From positions 9,812,601 through 9,876,600 of the forward strand of contig NC_066326.1 in NCBI RefSeq assembly GCF_022539315.1: a stretch of DNA of 64,000 nucleotides, read 5' to 3'. The notes under the pieces were generated by a model. The model was not told where the DNA came from. It searched no databases and saw nothing but the letters and a program-made list of their open reading frames with translations. Below are positions 23,862 to 38,800 of this stretch, in pieces. This DNA comes from Serinus canaria (taxonomy: Eukaryota; Chordata; Aves; Passeriformes; Fringillidae). Numbering within the stretch: position 1 is the first letter of the stretch; each line of letters begins with the position of its first letter. Made by a program: the position numbers and the translations under genes.

Positions 23862-26800
23862 GTAACATGGCATTTCACAGGGCCTCATTTCTCTTCCTTT
23901 CAGATAAAGGCAGCTTGGGGCAGCAAACCTGATTGCCCAAATGCTTTTCTGGATGGGAATCTAACTTTGTGTCAGATGTATTTCCTTGGTGTTATAATTC
24001 ACTCTGTAATGGGACAAGGGACTGGAAGCTCTTCTGCTCTCTTCCTTTCTCCCTCCTCCAGAATAATTGGGTTGATGAGAGGGAAGTTTTCTGCACAGCA
24101 CCTTCCATGGCTTTAAATGGCTAAACAAGAAGCAATCCAGCATTGTTTCTCAGAGGTGAAATTCAGAATGCTGTTGCAAAACCATTGCATATGTACGTGA
24201 GTGAAAGCTAACCCCTCCAATACAATAAACTTCAAAGGTGATGAATCAGCATCATGGGAGCAGCTACACACGTGTAAACTTTTATAAAAACCCCAAAGAT
24301 GACTTATTTTGTGCAGAAGTCTGGGCATGGATTTCAGGTGAGTTTGTAGGGAGTTAATGATTTGTCTTTAGTTGCGTAATTATTTTCCTGTCTCTTTTTG
24401 TTTAAATAGTCTTCGAACACACCAAAGTAATCATTGCATTATTTCATGCTCAAGACTAAAAAAATCAGCAGCAGAAAATAATGGTCAATGGGTGGAGATG
24501 CTTAGGAATTCGTGTGGGAGAGGACAAGGTGGGTTCCTTGGCTTGGAAGTCTGTGCCTCATCACATGTAACCTCACTTATACTGAGACATTTTGCTCAGA
24601 GCACAGAAGTTCCTTCCCCAATAACAACTTGCACACAGCTTCCTTGCCCTCGTGGGAGTTCCCCACTGGCATCAGCAGTCAAATTCTTTCAAAGTCACTT
24701 CCACAAACAGAGGAGAGTCTAGTCAAAGGGTAGAAAGAGCGACAGCTGTGAGGTATCCAAAGAGGATTTACTTCAGTGTCAGGAGCATTCATGGCTGAGG
24801 CATCCTGCCTGTGCCTGGGACAGCTCAGACCCATGAAGTGTGGTTACTAAGCGAGCAGAAGGGCTGTGGTGATGGCTGGGAAGATAAAGGAGTGAGGAGT
24901 GAGTTTCACTGCATGTCAGAACATTGCCAATCATCTCTGTTTTATTCCTTGCCTTTCCTAAATCCCTTTTCCCCAGAAGTCTGATACAATAGGAAGGAGT
25001 TCCAATTTCAGGAGATGGTGTCTCTCAAGAGGATGCCAAACCTTGCTCTCTAACCTGTGGAGGGGAAGGCAATGACAAGGTATTCCCTCCCTATATAGAA
25101 ACTGGAATAGTTTTTCTGCCTCCTTTAAGGTTTGGAGCAGTTGACTGGTTTTCTGCCTCCAGCTGACTGTGTAACATCCATCTCTCATTTCTCCATTTTA
25201 CCTACTGCATGTGATAAGAGGTCATGCTAGTTGGGTATTTCATTAGACTCTTAGAGGTTTTAAGGCTTCCTTTATGATTTACTTTATGGTTAGTCCTCCA
25301 CCTTAAACTCTTAAGAGAATTAGAGGCTCAGCTGGCATTTTTTTCACATCTGAAAAGTCAAATCTCTTTTTTTAAGAAGTGCTCCATGCTTAGAAAAGCA
25401 AGTAGATGGAAGATTGTCTGTCTGTAAGGGTTTTTTAAGTCATCTTGAGACAGGCTTCCAAATGTTGTTGACAGTGTGTAATGCTGAACATATTATAAGA
25501 CTTGTCTTTATATATGGCTTCATGTTCACTTTCTAATTGAAATATTCAGGAGAAGCTTTGACAGAAGTGAAGTTAATAATGCTCTGCTGATTTCCTCTGG
25601 ATTTCTCCCTCTTTTCATATGCCTTCATTCCAGTTTTAGTTCTTGTTACAATAATAAACCTTACCACTGCCAATGTTTTATTTTCATGGGCCTCCTTTTG
25701 TGGTTATAACAGAAATCCTGTAAGTGAGATTTATAAAGAACTGTGTGTTTTGGGACTTGCTGAAGAAGTATCTAATTCTTCCTATCATACCAGCTTTAAT
25801 CTTCTTGGATAAATTGAGCCATATCTCAGAACTGATTCTGATTATATGTTTCCTGAATTCTCTTCCTTCAGCATTCTTTGCCTGGGGCCTGAAACAGCCA
25901 CATCCTCCCTCTTTCCCTCCCTGCACAGCTCAGGAAACCCTGGCTTTCTGTGTCTCAGCATCTGTATCTCAATGTAAATATGCCTCAAAGAAACTACCCT
26001 TAAAACCTAGGTGTGGGACATTGCCTGCTTTGTACTCACTGATGTTCCAATAAAGCTGGAGCAACTTGGAAACAATGGGCACTTCTTTGTGTTGATCAGG
26101 ATCAGGAAAAATGGGATGGCTTTATCCAGACAGGAATTCCCTTATGGATCTTAGAGCCAAGTCATGTCACAGTCTCCCTGCCACCCAGCAGGGTCCTCTG
26201 TGCCCTGATTGCAGCATCTGGTGTTTCTGGGGCAGCACTGAGGTCAGTAATGGGCCTTGATGACCCTGATGAGCCTCTCCTGAGGTCTCCTCCCACACCC
26301 TCTGCCCATAGGCTCAGGGGCTCCATTTAGGCCGAGGTCTGGGATTCAGACTCAGCTATGCTGGAGATGTCTTTGGTTCTGTTCAGGGTGTTCCTGCACT
26401 CAGTCTTGGCCCTCCTGGGTCTGCTCTCCCTCCTGTGGGCTGACATCCCACTCTGAATCTCTGGGGGTCTCTGTGTTCCATCTCTCCCTGGTAACATCAC
26501 CAGACCTGGTCCTGACTTGCACTTCCAGCTTGGTCCTGGACCTGCAGGTCAGCCTGGTCTTGCCTGGTGACCAGAGCTGCTGGTGGGCCCTGGCTGCCAT
26601 CCCTGGGCTGTCCTGCTCTCCTCCCTCAGGCAGCACAAGGTGGGTGAGCTGTGCTGGCTCTTCTTGGCTCCCTATTCCTTGGGGAGCAGCTGGGATCTCC
26701 TGCTTGGGCACATCTAAGGATGAGGAGCTGAAAACCAGGGCCTGGAAACTCATTCAGCACCTGAAGCTGCTCTTCAGCCTTCTGGTGGAGAAATGGAGTG

Positions 26801-29800
26801 TTTGACCTTTGTGATTTCTTTGCACATCCAGGCCTGAGGTACTCCAACAAGTTTACATGTGGTTTGGGGAGGCTGCTGTATTAGCTCCTGTTTTGGGACA
26901 TCTGGCTGATAAAGAACTTGGTTAAGCTTTCACACACATTTATGGCAATGACCAGTAAGAAATCTCCATGTTTACTTCCCAGCTGAGCTGATTGAAACGG
27001 GGACCTATCAGGCAGAGTAATAAAAGAAACACTCTTACTGCTTAGAGAATAGTGCCACCAAAGATCTGGGTCTGGATGTCCCCAGGTGGTAGAGAAGCAC
27101 CATCTCCACTGGAAAAGGGGCAGAACTAAGGATGAAATTGTAGAGTTAAACCAGTCACTTCCTCTCCTTGTGCTCCCCTTTCCCTCAGTAAACAGGGACT
27201 GCAACCCTTAATGCTTGAGTGTCTCAAGGGTCTTACATTGGAAGTCCTGATGATCCATTTCAGAAAATGGAAATGAATGGCATTCCTTCTGAAGAGGCTT
27301 CCTTCTGCCTCCTCAACAAACACCAATTAACAAACAGGCTGGTTTACTTGATTTCTCAAGAGAATACCCCAGCATAGAAATTTACAGCTGATTGATTGGA
27401 TTACATGGGCTGTCTTGATTATATTTTAGCACTGAGAGGTCTAAATCTTGATTAAATAGCAGTAGAATCCTATTATAATATAGAAATTCTGGGGAGTGTA
27501 TAAAAAAAGACACCCTAATAGTGTTAGAGCTTAAACACAAGAACAAAATGTTAAATCCAGCTGGCAGATTTAAGAGGAAGACTTTTCATTTTCTTACATT
27601 GTGCAGGGTTGTAGTAAATCAGTAACTCAGCAAATTTAGAGCAGATAATTTTTTAAAACAGCCTATGAAACTCAGGATTATAACTGCAAATAATATTTCT
27701 GATGCCACTGAACTCTGGACCTATTTTTTCAGAGGTACTGAGCATGAGCAGCTTAAGCTTCTGTCAATGGAAGTTATGAAAAGGAAGAACACCTAACTAT
27801 CAAATGCAAAAAAAAAAAATATTCCAAACACAGTGTGTCAGAAGTAAATAAATCCTCCTAAAAGGCTAGGGTAATGGTTTTTAATGGTGCTTTAATTAAA
27901 TATATTGTCTGCCCACAAAAGCATAACGATCAGCCTATTTGAATTTCCTCCTTGAGTGTGTCTCTCAGATTATTCAGTTTCTTTCTCAATAATGAATATG
28001 TAAAATGTTTCCCAATGCACATGGCCATTTCCCTTTCATAAAGCAGTCAGGTTTCATCTAAGCAATTTTGTGCGCCCCAGCTCTTTTATTGAGAGATTCT
28101 TTCACAATATCTTACATTTAAATTCTTCTGATTTCAAGCCTACATTTTTTACAGGTAATTCACAGCTATTTATTCCTTTCCAGCATTTCCCTGAAGCTTC
28201 TTCTTGCTTCATCATTTATCCTGCAGTGAGACAGCAATCAAATCTCACCTTTATTTCATTCAGCTAAACAAGCCATAGTCTTTAATCCTCTTTTATAAGA
28301 CCTCTATTGTCTGTGCAAGGTGCCTTTCCCACATTTCATGTGACACTCAAGTTCATGTTTCATTAATGTTTGCATCATCAAAATTCAGGCTTCTGAACAT
28401 GTGTAACATTAATAGGATAGAGGCTCAGTATAAGTGAATTTATTTGAAAATCAAAACCGATTTTTCTTGCTTGAATTAAATGGTGAAGAAAAATATTTGT
28501 CCATCAGTTTCATTTTAATGCAAATAATATATTGATCAAAGACTGTGGGTGATCCTTGCCACAATGGAAGCCTTATAGTTCTCTGTAGTTCTCAAAGGCA
28601 GCCAAAATACCAGTGATTGCCTGTTGGTTTTAGGGCTGCAGGTGATTTTATTTTTGCTTTAGGAATTTCTCATCTCTAGAACCCCCTGTGCTCACCCCTG
28701 AGCCTGACTTTGGAAATGCCTGTGTATTTTGTCACTGTGTGGATAGAGGTGGGATTTTCGTATTATTAATAGCATGCCCTTGAAAATTACTGCTTATCTA
28801 ACTGGAGAAGAATAAAGTGGCATTAGAAGGTGGAATCTGCATTTTCTCATCTGGTAAATAGATTTTCCCCCTCATCATTCTCTGTGTGGAATGGCAATTC
28901 TAATTTGTAGGGTTTTACTGGTCTGGTCCTCAGGTGGTGTAAATCAGCACAGCCTCACTGATCTTGGGGCTGTATGCTTGCTCTGGAGCAGTGTGCTAAC
29001 AAAAAACCTCCCTCAGTATGAGGCATTTGAGTTTTATTGTTCCTTTTGCTCCAAGGGATGTGAGACCAGAGTGCTCAGAGGAAGTAGCTGAAGCTCCAAC
29101 CATCACAGCCAGACCAGGCACAGGGTGAATAAGGTGTTTTGTGCTGAGCTGAGGGTTTTGTGGGGCTGTTCAGCACTGCTCACCAGGGCTGCTGGGGATG
29201 ATAATTACAGTGGATGATTGTAGATGCCTTTGCTCTGGATATCTGTACTGTAGCCCATCCTTCACCCCTCCAGGAGGCACTTCCACAACTGAACTGCCAA
29301 TGACAGGAGTCACAAGATCTTTCCTCAGCCCTCTCAAAACCTGAACTGTTATCAGATTTGGAAGCAAACTTGATCCCTTTCTATCTTTTCCACAGCCATT
29401 AAAAGATCAGCCAAAAGAGGATATGAAATTCCATATGATTTGTGAATCTTTTAATCTAAAAATCCTTTGGATGGTGTTGCCATTTGCCAGGGAACTTATA
29501 AGACCTTTGCATGAAACTGGCTATTTAAAGATGACAAAATCTTTGTTCTCATTATGGTTTTAATCAAATGAAACACAGAATACAGAGACATGCCTTAGCA
29601 GGCTGTTACTAAAGATAATGATTTATTTATGGGTTCTTTCATGCAAAAGGACATATTGTACTTTGCAAACCATGGCTAATGTCTTTGAAGGCAACAGGGA
29701 GTGTGAGCCACGTCGTATCATCTGCAGGATTTAGCTGAGTGCCTAGTAATCACTTCAGCTAATTTGGAAGTGATACATATAACATCAATAAAATAATATA

Positions 29801-32800
29801 ACCCAACACCCTCTGCAACACATTAGGATGCTAAATGGAGTGAATCTGCAATAAAACTTAGCCCACTAATATCTTCATCTGGGAGTATGTCACATAACTC
29901 TGGGCCAAGGTCCTGTTTTGAATGGAAAGTACTGCAGGATCTTCAGTGTCTTGGAGTTTAGGGATTTAGTTTTGGGGATTTTTGAACAATGTTTGCTTGG
30001 TAGTCCAGTGCCCCTGGTACTTTGAGAGAGAATTTGTCTGTGTCTGATGTTAAGATTGAGCACCACTCACCAAGTCCCCAAGGTCTCTCCATGCAGGTTT
30101 GGGGAGGCAGGTGGGAAGGGGTTGGGGTTAGGGTTTACCCCAACTGAACCTACAAGGAAAGGTGCAGGTAGAACCATTTCAATAGGGAAGCAGGAATGAA
30201 GCTGTCCTGGTGTGAGCTTAGCCTTTTGAATTGCATTGTCCTTGCAACAGCTTAGGCAGGCTTCCACCTGAGTCTGGTTAAAGTTCAGGGCCACCTACTT
30301 ACCTCCATTTCTCTTGTGCCTCGTTTTTTCTCCCTTGTTTATTTTTGTGTGTGTGTATTTTGGCAGCTGGCTCTGCGCAATGCCTTGCGCTATTTCCCAC
30401 CTGAAATCCAAAAGAAGCTGGCATTGGAATTTGCTGAGGAGCTCAGGCTGTATGGCCACATCTACATGTACAGATTCTGCCCTGATATTGAGATGAGGTG
30501 AGGACTGGATGGTTCATGTTGCATTCAGCTGCCATTTGCTTGCCAGCTTCCACCTGTGGAGCTGACCTTTAAAGAGTGGCCTTGATGCATCCTAATTTAC
30601 CCCTGGTAGAAGTTTTCATATAAATGAAGCTCATCATCTGATACTTTAGATGTTCTGCATATTGCAGTGATTTAATTTCCAGGGAGGATTACTGTGTGAT
30701 TTGGGATGCTCCATGGGACTGGGAGGGAAGCAGAGTGTTCCCCTCTGGATAGGCTGTGCTGGGCCTGGGCAGTCTCACTGCTGGAGAGCTCACTCAGCAC
30801 AGGTCAGGGACTGAGCCTGGCTGTGTGTGTGGCAGCCCAGCTTTGCCCCACACAGGGATCCCAAACACTCTGCCCCATGGCAGGGCTTGGTTTCCAGGGG
30901 CCAGTCATTACTAAGAGACCTTCAGCCTTGACAGGAAACTTGCAATAGTTCTGAGCTGGTCCAAGCCAAGTCCCAACTGAACCAAGAAGTAAGACCAGGT
31001 GAATGGATGGTTGGTTGAGCATGCTCTCAGAGCAGAGGAAGCTCTCTGGTCTTGAAAAGTAAGGCAGTGCATTTTTTCCATTGGAACCTTTAGGTGACCC
31101 TGGTGTGTAATAAGCTGTGCCTGTTGGTCTTGGACCATCACTTCATTCTAGGGCTGCTGGGTCTAATGTTTGTGAAGCAGAACAGATTTAGTGAGGGCTG
31201 CCAGGGGCTAGCTGCTTTTTTTAGACTGATTGATTCCTTTTTGCATCAGCAGGGGCCTGGTTAATGTCCATAAAGAAATCTGAATAAAGCAATAGAAAGC
31301 ACTCTGATTCCCACAGTCAACCATGTTTCTATGCTGTTCATATTAGCCTGGGGTGAGCTCTTGCAGAATTCAGCTAAGGAGTGGAGAAACAGAAGACTAT
31401 CTGAAAGTTTTTGCAGGGCTAGACTTCAGAGGACCCTGTACTAAACTGCAGATGGTGACACCTTCCGAGTAGGCTTGGATGAAACAGTCCAGCAGCTTGT
31501 TTCCATCACTGGCATCAGTGGTCCTTTGACAACTTCAAGTATTTTTTTATTTTGTGATCATTTCACTGATCATTTTCTAATAGATTGTTGTATTCTCACA
31601 ATGAGAAAATGCCTTTTGATCTCTGTAGTCTGAGAGCATTTGATTTTTGTTTTGTGTGTCCCAGGGACCATGGCTCCACTTAAGTCACGTTCCTATGCCA
31701 GAGCACTCAAGTGAAGTAGGGTTTCTTATGCTCTGAGCAATATTATGTGTAAATATCTCCTCTTGATGAATTGGTATCATTCCACAGAAATGCTCTTTTA
31801 TCAAGTTTAGAACTGCAGAAATCCCTAATAAAAAAAGCATTGTGGAAAAACTCAAAGGCTTTCCCTCCTGGTTTGGCAATGACTACAAGGCATTTGTTTT
31901 AGTATCCTGATGTAAAAAGCCAGGATAAAGTGCATGGGATCATGGGAGGAGCCCATTTGCTGAATCTGTGGAATATGCATTCCAGATCTTGGCTCCAGAG
32001 CTGGACAGTGGATGTCCAATTATTTTTTTGTCGTTGGCACACTTCAGCCTGACCTTTTCAGCTTGACTTTCCTTGCACAAAGCAAGAGTCCAGCCACTGA
32101 ATATCCAAGGTCCAATAAAAGGAAGATCATTAGAAACCATGCCAAAAGATCCTGTCCCTCTTTAGGAATTTTCAGCCTTGGTAATGGTGGTGTTGCTCAC
32201 AGAAAAGGAAGGACTAAAACTCTCAATCAGTGGTCCTGCTTCCTTCAGGTGTCATACCTTAGAGGCCTCAGCACACTTGGACTAAAAGCTGTGCAGACAC
32301 AGCAGAGAAACTGTCCCTGTCCCAAACAGCTACAGAATAAATCCAAGAGAAGGAGTTTTAGAGCAATTTGATACCCAAACAGATGAGGGAGGAGAAGATA
32401 ACAATGAGATGACCACAGCCAGGTGCATTAAGGACATCAGTGCCAGGCCACCTGAGCTGGGATAACTTTGAGGCTCTTTCCCATGCCTCACCTCTCAGCT
32501 TGTGGATGAAGTGCATTTTAGTGAAAGGGTCCATATTTCTCCTAACTAATTCAGTTTTTGAGAGTTTCTTGGAGCCTGAAACTCAAGCTGAGTGGTTTTT
32601 TTCTTAGATACAATCTTAAATAGCAAGGGTGGATGAGCCTGAAGGCAACTTTCAGGGATGCTGCTTTCCTTGGCACTGCAGGACTTGGCTGCTTGGCCTG
32701 GCAACTGTTGCAGAGGCCACTTCCACCACCCCAGAAAAAAATTCAGTTAAAAGGAATGAGCATTCTTGGCCACCACATTTATCAATTGTGATTAAATAAT

Positions 32801-35800
32801 CCAGCAAATGATAAGCCAATTGCCATTTCTTGGTTTTGCTTAGTTCTGATAATAGTTAAAACCTGATTTGCCTGTTGAGGTACAGATGGAACTACAGATC
32901 TGTGCTTTTTTTTTTCTTTACTCTTCCCCTCTGAACAAAAGCCTGCAACCCAGACAAGTTTGAGTATCCTTGGCACGCAGAGATATTTGTGTGGGGTGTG
33001 TTGTTCTGGTTGCTCTTGTGAGCTGGAGTTTTTCTTCTAAATTTTTGTGCCTACCCTTTCAGAGCTTACCCCATAGGAGAATACCCTTGCAAGACCAAAT
33101 CAGCTGCTGCCATCATGCTGATGATCATGAATAATCTGGATCCCTCTGTGGCTCAGGTAAGGTACAGTAAAAGGAATCTGGATTCACAGGCAGAAGCAAA
33201 TTGGCAAAATTCTTCCTGTATGTGCTCTCACATAAATACTGAAAAATTGAGACACACAGGCACTGTATACAAGAGCTTGGTCACTGCTTGAGACATAGAG
33301 CTCAGCTTTTGATACATTGCTTCTACAATTTGTGCTGAAAAATTAGTGCTGATGCTTCTTCTGTCTTTGGAAGCTCATCCCAGTGACAGTGTTACAGTAA
33401 CAAACACTTAATTTTTAAAAATAATATTAATTTTTTGTTCTTAACTTACCAGTTTTACAATGTTACTTCCTGATTTCAAGAACATGGAGAGCTTTGATGC
33501 AATAACTTCTAGAAAAGATTTATTACTGAGATGGCAAAAATAGCTCAGAGATACAGCAAAAGGTTTGAGAAAAGTGCTTGCCTGAATGTTGAATTGCCTT
33601 TTTTAGTTTCCTCAGGAGCTCGTCACTTATGGAGGAAATGGACAGGTCTTCAGCAACTGGGCACAGGTAGGACATTGCTGGGTTTGCAGTTTGCTTTGCA
33701 GAGCCAGTTTCACCCTCCCCCATGCACATTCTGCTCAGGCAGCTTGGGATCATTCTTGGCAGTTGTTGCCTTAAAATACTCCAAAACATCCTGTTTGGAT
33801 AGGGGAGTGCTCAGTTATGAACTGTGTAGATGGAGAGAGCTTTATTTAGTAAGGAGAGCACAGACAGCCCAACAGAAATCCAAACATGACCCCATGAACA
33901 CTCTGAGCTGTGTAGGATGGTAAAAGGCCACTTCTTTGTCTTTCTTTGATGCATGTGTATGGGCCTGAGTATTTAGCACAGAATTTTAGAGCCTAAATCT
34001 AAAAATCAAAACAGGTTATCCTCTGTTTGTGGGACTTTTGCAACATTTTTCACAAATAGTGGAATAAAAAAAGGCTTTGATTGAAGACTGTGCCATTCTG
34101 AGTCACTTTTCCAAGTAAATCAGATGAGGTGTTAATATTTGTGCTAGCTGGCCACTTCATGCAGCACATTAGCCTTCTAAAAATAATGGCAGGTGGTTAA
34201 AAGCCTCTCTAAAATCAGAGAATGTTTGAAATTCTGTTTGTATAATCTCTGTTCTCTTACATTAAAAAAGGTCAATAAATACACTCTCTTTATTCTAAGC
34301 ACTGCAGAATGCATATGAGAAAGATTTTCAGGAGATCTTTGGAATCAGCAACATGTTTAGAATTCTGTTTGCAGTGCAGGTCAGAATCAGCACAGGTAGG
34401 AAGCTGCACCCCCTGGAGAGCAACATCCCTCCTGTCCCTTCTGCCAAAGTCAGAAATATTCTTTCCTCTTGTTCTCATCCAAGCCAGTCCTATGACTTGC
34501 AGTTCTTTCACAGCAGAGCAAACAAAACCTTTTTATTTTTGTTTACTTAGAGTAGCAATCACATGAATGATTCAGTTACCACAGAACACTTTCTTCTGTT
34601 TGTAGCTTGAAAACAGCACTGAAAAATTTGAAAATTCTAACATTGCAAAACTCACAGTAAAAAGGTTCAGTTTGGTTTATATCATCCAAGCAGACCTGTG
34701 CTTTCTTCTGGATAATTTCAAATGAAAGAACTATGTCCAGAGCTAACTCGTCAGATCTTCCTCCTTGCTAGTTATGCCTTTCAATGCCAAAAGTCCCATT
34801 TATCTTACAGCTTCTAGTTTTATTAGGATGTTTTTCCCAGACTGCTAGGGAGTTGAGAGTTCAGCACCTGTTCTGTCCTATGACATGAATTCAATTATTC
34901 AACATTTTTCATAAACTAAACCATAAAAAGCAAGACAGTAACTTGACTAACTCTTTGCAGTTCAACTGAACCTGCAGCTTGGGGAATTGCCTGTGTTAGA
35001 AGGGACTGGCTTCAAATCTGTCCCATTTTTACTTCTGGTCTCAGCCTCAGAGCTGAAGTGCCTGTGTTTATTTGTCACTCATACTGCTGCCTCCTTGATC
35101 AGCAGTTCTGGGGTTATTTTTTCCCCCTCAAATTTTGTGTCCCTACAGAAACTCTAGTTTCAAGTACCTGTTGAATTCCAATATTGCACTGGGGTGTTTC
35201 TCACAGGCCTGGTTGACACATACTGGGAGTCCTGTGTAGTTCATTGGGCTTTGTCACAGACAATGATGGATTACAGTTAAATTTAAAGCCAAATTAGGTG
35301 GTCAAAGTGTACATTTTGGCATTAATCAGGAGTAACCATTGAATTAGGCAGACAAGGCTGAATTACATTTGTGTACTCCAGGATGCATCCTGGATTTTTT
35401 TTTTGTGTCCACAATGAAAGCTGTCTTTTTTCCCCTGAGAAGAAAAGCTATTTCATTTTGAAGTGCACAGTATAAAAACCATTTATTGCACTAGAAAATC
35501 ATGAATTTCAGATTAGGATCAACAATAAGCATGAGTATTTAATCACTTCTATAGGGGAAATTTTGCAGTTTGGCTTTGGAAGGATTGCCAGAAAAGTGCC
35601 AAATACAAGTGGTTAATCTCAAGATAAAATTAGAATGACTTTAAAAGTGAAGGATGTCTGGGGTTTGTACTGGAGAAATTATTCTGGAACTTATTCAGAC
35701 TTTTGTTAGTTGCTGATTTGTGTTTCCTGGTGAGTGATATCCCTTAAAGGACATTATTGAAAACAAGAATGTGTTGAGAGCTCTGTCATTCCATATGTGA

Positions 35801-38800
35801 ATGCACCTCCTTATCTCTATTGCGGCCTTCAGTCTCCAAGATGAGCAGCTTCACAAAAAGCAGGAAATGTAAGATGCAAAGTCCCCCTGTTCCTTGCTTT
35901 TCATTTCAGTTCTGGCTGGTGATGCAGTATTTGTCAGAGATGACAGAGGAGCAAACACTGGTGATGTACAGTGGGCATCCCCTGGGGCTCTTCCCCAGCC
36001 ACCAGCGTGCTCCTCGTTTGGTCATTACCAATGGCATGGTAGGTATTTGCAGCTTCTTTTATTTTTCCTTTTCAAGTGTTGGCTGAGTTAAAATATGATT
36101 TATACTGTCTGAATTTACTGCAACACACAGGAGAATGTGGGGTCCAAGTTGTGCAGCATTTTTTCCAGCACAGCTGCTGTCACCTCACGGGTGCTGATCT
36201 GCAGTGATGGAGGGAACAACCTCCTCCTCATTAGAAAACCTCTGTTCTGACTGAGTCTGAGACACTTCCTTGCCCCAAACAGTTCAGCAAGGCTCAGTCT
36301 GGAAGATTTAAAAGCCCTCAGTAAGCAAACATGATTATTAATCAGAGGCTCAGATATCTGGAGTGCTTTGCCTGGAAGGCAAGGTGGCCAAGTGGAAATA
36401 TTGGTTCCTTGCCAGTCTCTTGAGCCATCCAATATCCATTCCCCTGCAGGTTAGTTTTGTGGCTGGAGAACTGCCCTCCTTAAAACTTGGGTGGCAGTCA
36501 CAGTGCCAGGAAGACTGGACATCTTTTTTTCCAACGCTAGAATACATGAAATAAAACACCTGGATTACTCCTCCTGTTTCTAATGTTTTTCTGCTTGTAT
36601 AATAGTTACGGAAATAGCTAAAGAAATTTAGGCTGTTTAAAAGACCTGCTTAAATCTCTAATTTGCTTAAGTGGATTTTATTTTGGTTGTTTTCTTAGGT
36701 TATTCCCAACTATTCCTCCAGGGATGAATATGAGAAGATGTTTGCCTTGGGTGTAACAATGTAAGAAGATAGCTCACTATTAAAATATATCAAATACTTG
36801 ACTAAAATATAATTCAGACATCAAGCAGTGACTAGTTGAAATGCATCTGCATTAGAAATTTTAACTCTGCTGCATGAAGTACCGATGCTGCAAAGCATTA
36901 ATGCACACTTAAATGGAATTACTTCAGAGTTTGAGTTATGTTCAGCCACATATAGAAGGATGTAATTGAGGTCTGTTAGGAATTAATATTAGGTTTATGT
37001 GTGAGACTTGGCAGAACAATAGCCTAAAGCCTTAATCATAAGCCACTTAAAGCACTTGCTAGTTCTAATTTTCAGTGGTTGTTTTGCAGTCTATGGAAAA
37101 CACAAGTTATAAAACATTCTTTCATGCTAAAAGAAACTTTGAAGTAAAAAGTGATCATTTTTAAATGATTTTTACGTGCTCTTCTGTTGATGAGCACAAG
37201 ATTATCATTCTTTTGTGTACCAAGGGGAGAATAAATTAAAACAGCCAAAGAGCTGCCCCACTTCTCTGGGAATTTAGTATGAATGTGGTCAACCATTCTG
37301 GGCTAAAAGCTTCCGCAGTGGCCCTGTGTCTGAGAGGCACAAGAGCACTGAAACCCAACAACACAGATTCCAGTGAGCTGAAGAAGAGTGTCCTTTGGTC
37401 ACCATGCTGAATGCCACTCAGGTTTTGATCCATGTATTTTCGAACTCAATGAGCTAAACACTCCTCCAAAAATATGTTGGTGCATTGCTAATGGTAAAAT
37501 TGTTAAGCTGAGAATTTGGTAACAGCAGACCTTTAACAATAAAGTGAAGCACAGAGGGTTTTTTGTTGTACTGGAAGCACAAGGGGACAAGTGCCACTGC
37601 AGGCTGAGCAATGTGTGGTGTCACTGTGTTCCTTGCTGTCCCCAGGTATGGTCAGATGACTGCAGGGAGCTACTGCTACATTGGGCCTCAGGGAATAGTC
37701 CATGGGACCGTGGTAAGGACCTGGGGAAAGCCCTGGCAGCACCTCTTGGAGGAGGCTTTCTCCCATGGTGGCTGGCTGTGGGAGTGGGTTGGATTGCTGT
37801 GAGAGGAACTTCTGGCTGCTAAAGAAATTCTCCTTGCCTGCTACATTAAAAAATAATGTTTTTTTACTTAGATATGTCTTATCCAGAACAGAGACTTGTA
37901 GGGATTTGCGATCAAGATCTCAATCTGAGCTCACATTCAGCTACAAAATGTGAAGTATGAATTGACCAAATGCGTTATATAAAAGTATTTTCTTGGCTGT
38001 TTTCCTTAGCTGTCCTTTCCAGACACCTTTAAGTCTCTCTATTGCATGAGCAGCATGTTGGGAACCACTGATTATTTTATTCCACGGTGAGAGAAATAAG
38101 CATAATGAGGACAGATGGTTTCACAACATCATTTTGAGACACATTTCCTTCTTCAAGGATTAAAGTGTTTCGTGGTGCTGACGACCCCAGAGTTCCAAAG
38201 TCTGTTTGCTGAAGGGACAGAAGCTGTTTAACTTTCAGGGCTGCTGGTGATGGCTGTGTCTGTTGTGTGCAGCTGACGGTGCTCAACGCGGGCCGGCGGT
38301 ACCTGAGGGCAGAGGACCTGTCTGGGAAGGTGTTTGTCACCTCTGGCCTCGGGGGCATGAGCGGGGCCCAGGCCAAGGCTGCAGTCATTGCTGGCTGTGT
38401 GGGGATCATTGCAGAGGTGAGAGCAGTGCTGCCATTCTGTCTTCTCATGCTGAGTCAGAATCCCCGTTCTTCTGATCTGACAGGTTCCTGAAGTAACCCT
38501 GGCAAAACAAACTCAGAAAATATTCTATTTTCCAAGATATATCTCTTTTTTCCATTACTGAGCATTTTTCACTGTTTTTCCACTCTCTATTCATTTACTC
38601 ATTGGCTCAGACTGCAAAGATAGGGACTTAGAATGGCTTCTGACTGGCTTTGGTTTCAATGCACAGGAGAAACCTTCTTGGATGAGCAGATCCAAGGCTG
38701 GCCAAAATGGATTGGGTTTTCCTGTAGATATGCACGTGGTGGGCTCTTGTTACTCCTCAGAAGAAGGGATTTTTGAGAACTAAGCCCCAGTCAGAGCTGC

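Larger units (their letters stand above)
36039..38272 (+). other. UROC1 introns 5-7
   Basis: Three introns (36039-36698, 36761-37645, 37713-38272) around exons 6 and 7. No repeat or other gene recognised. Confidence 0.65.

Noticed and set aside
26400..26850. Open frames on both strands of a GC-richer part of UROC1 intron 1
   Set aside because: Products are low complexity with no family resemblance, and both strands are open equally.
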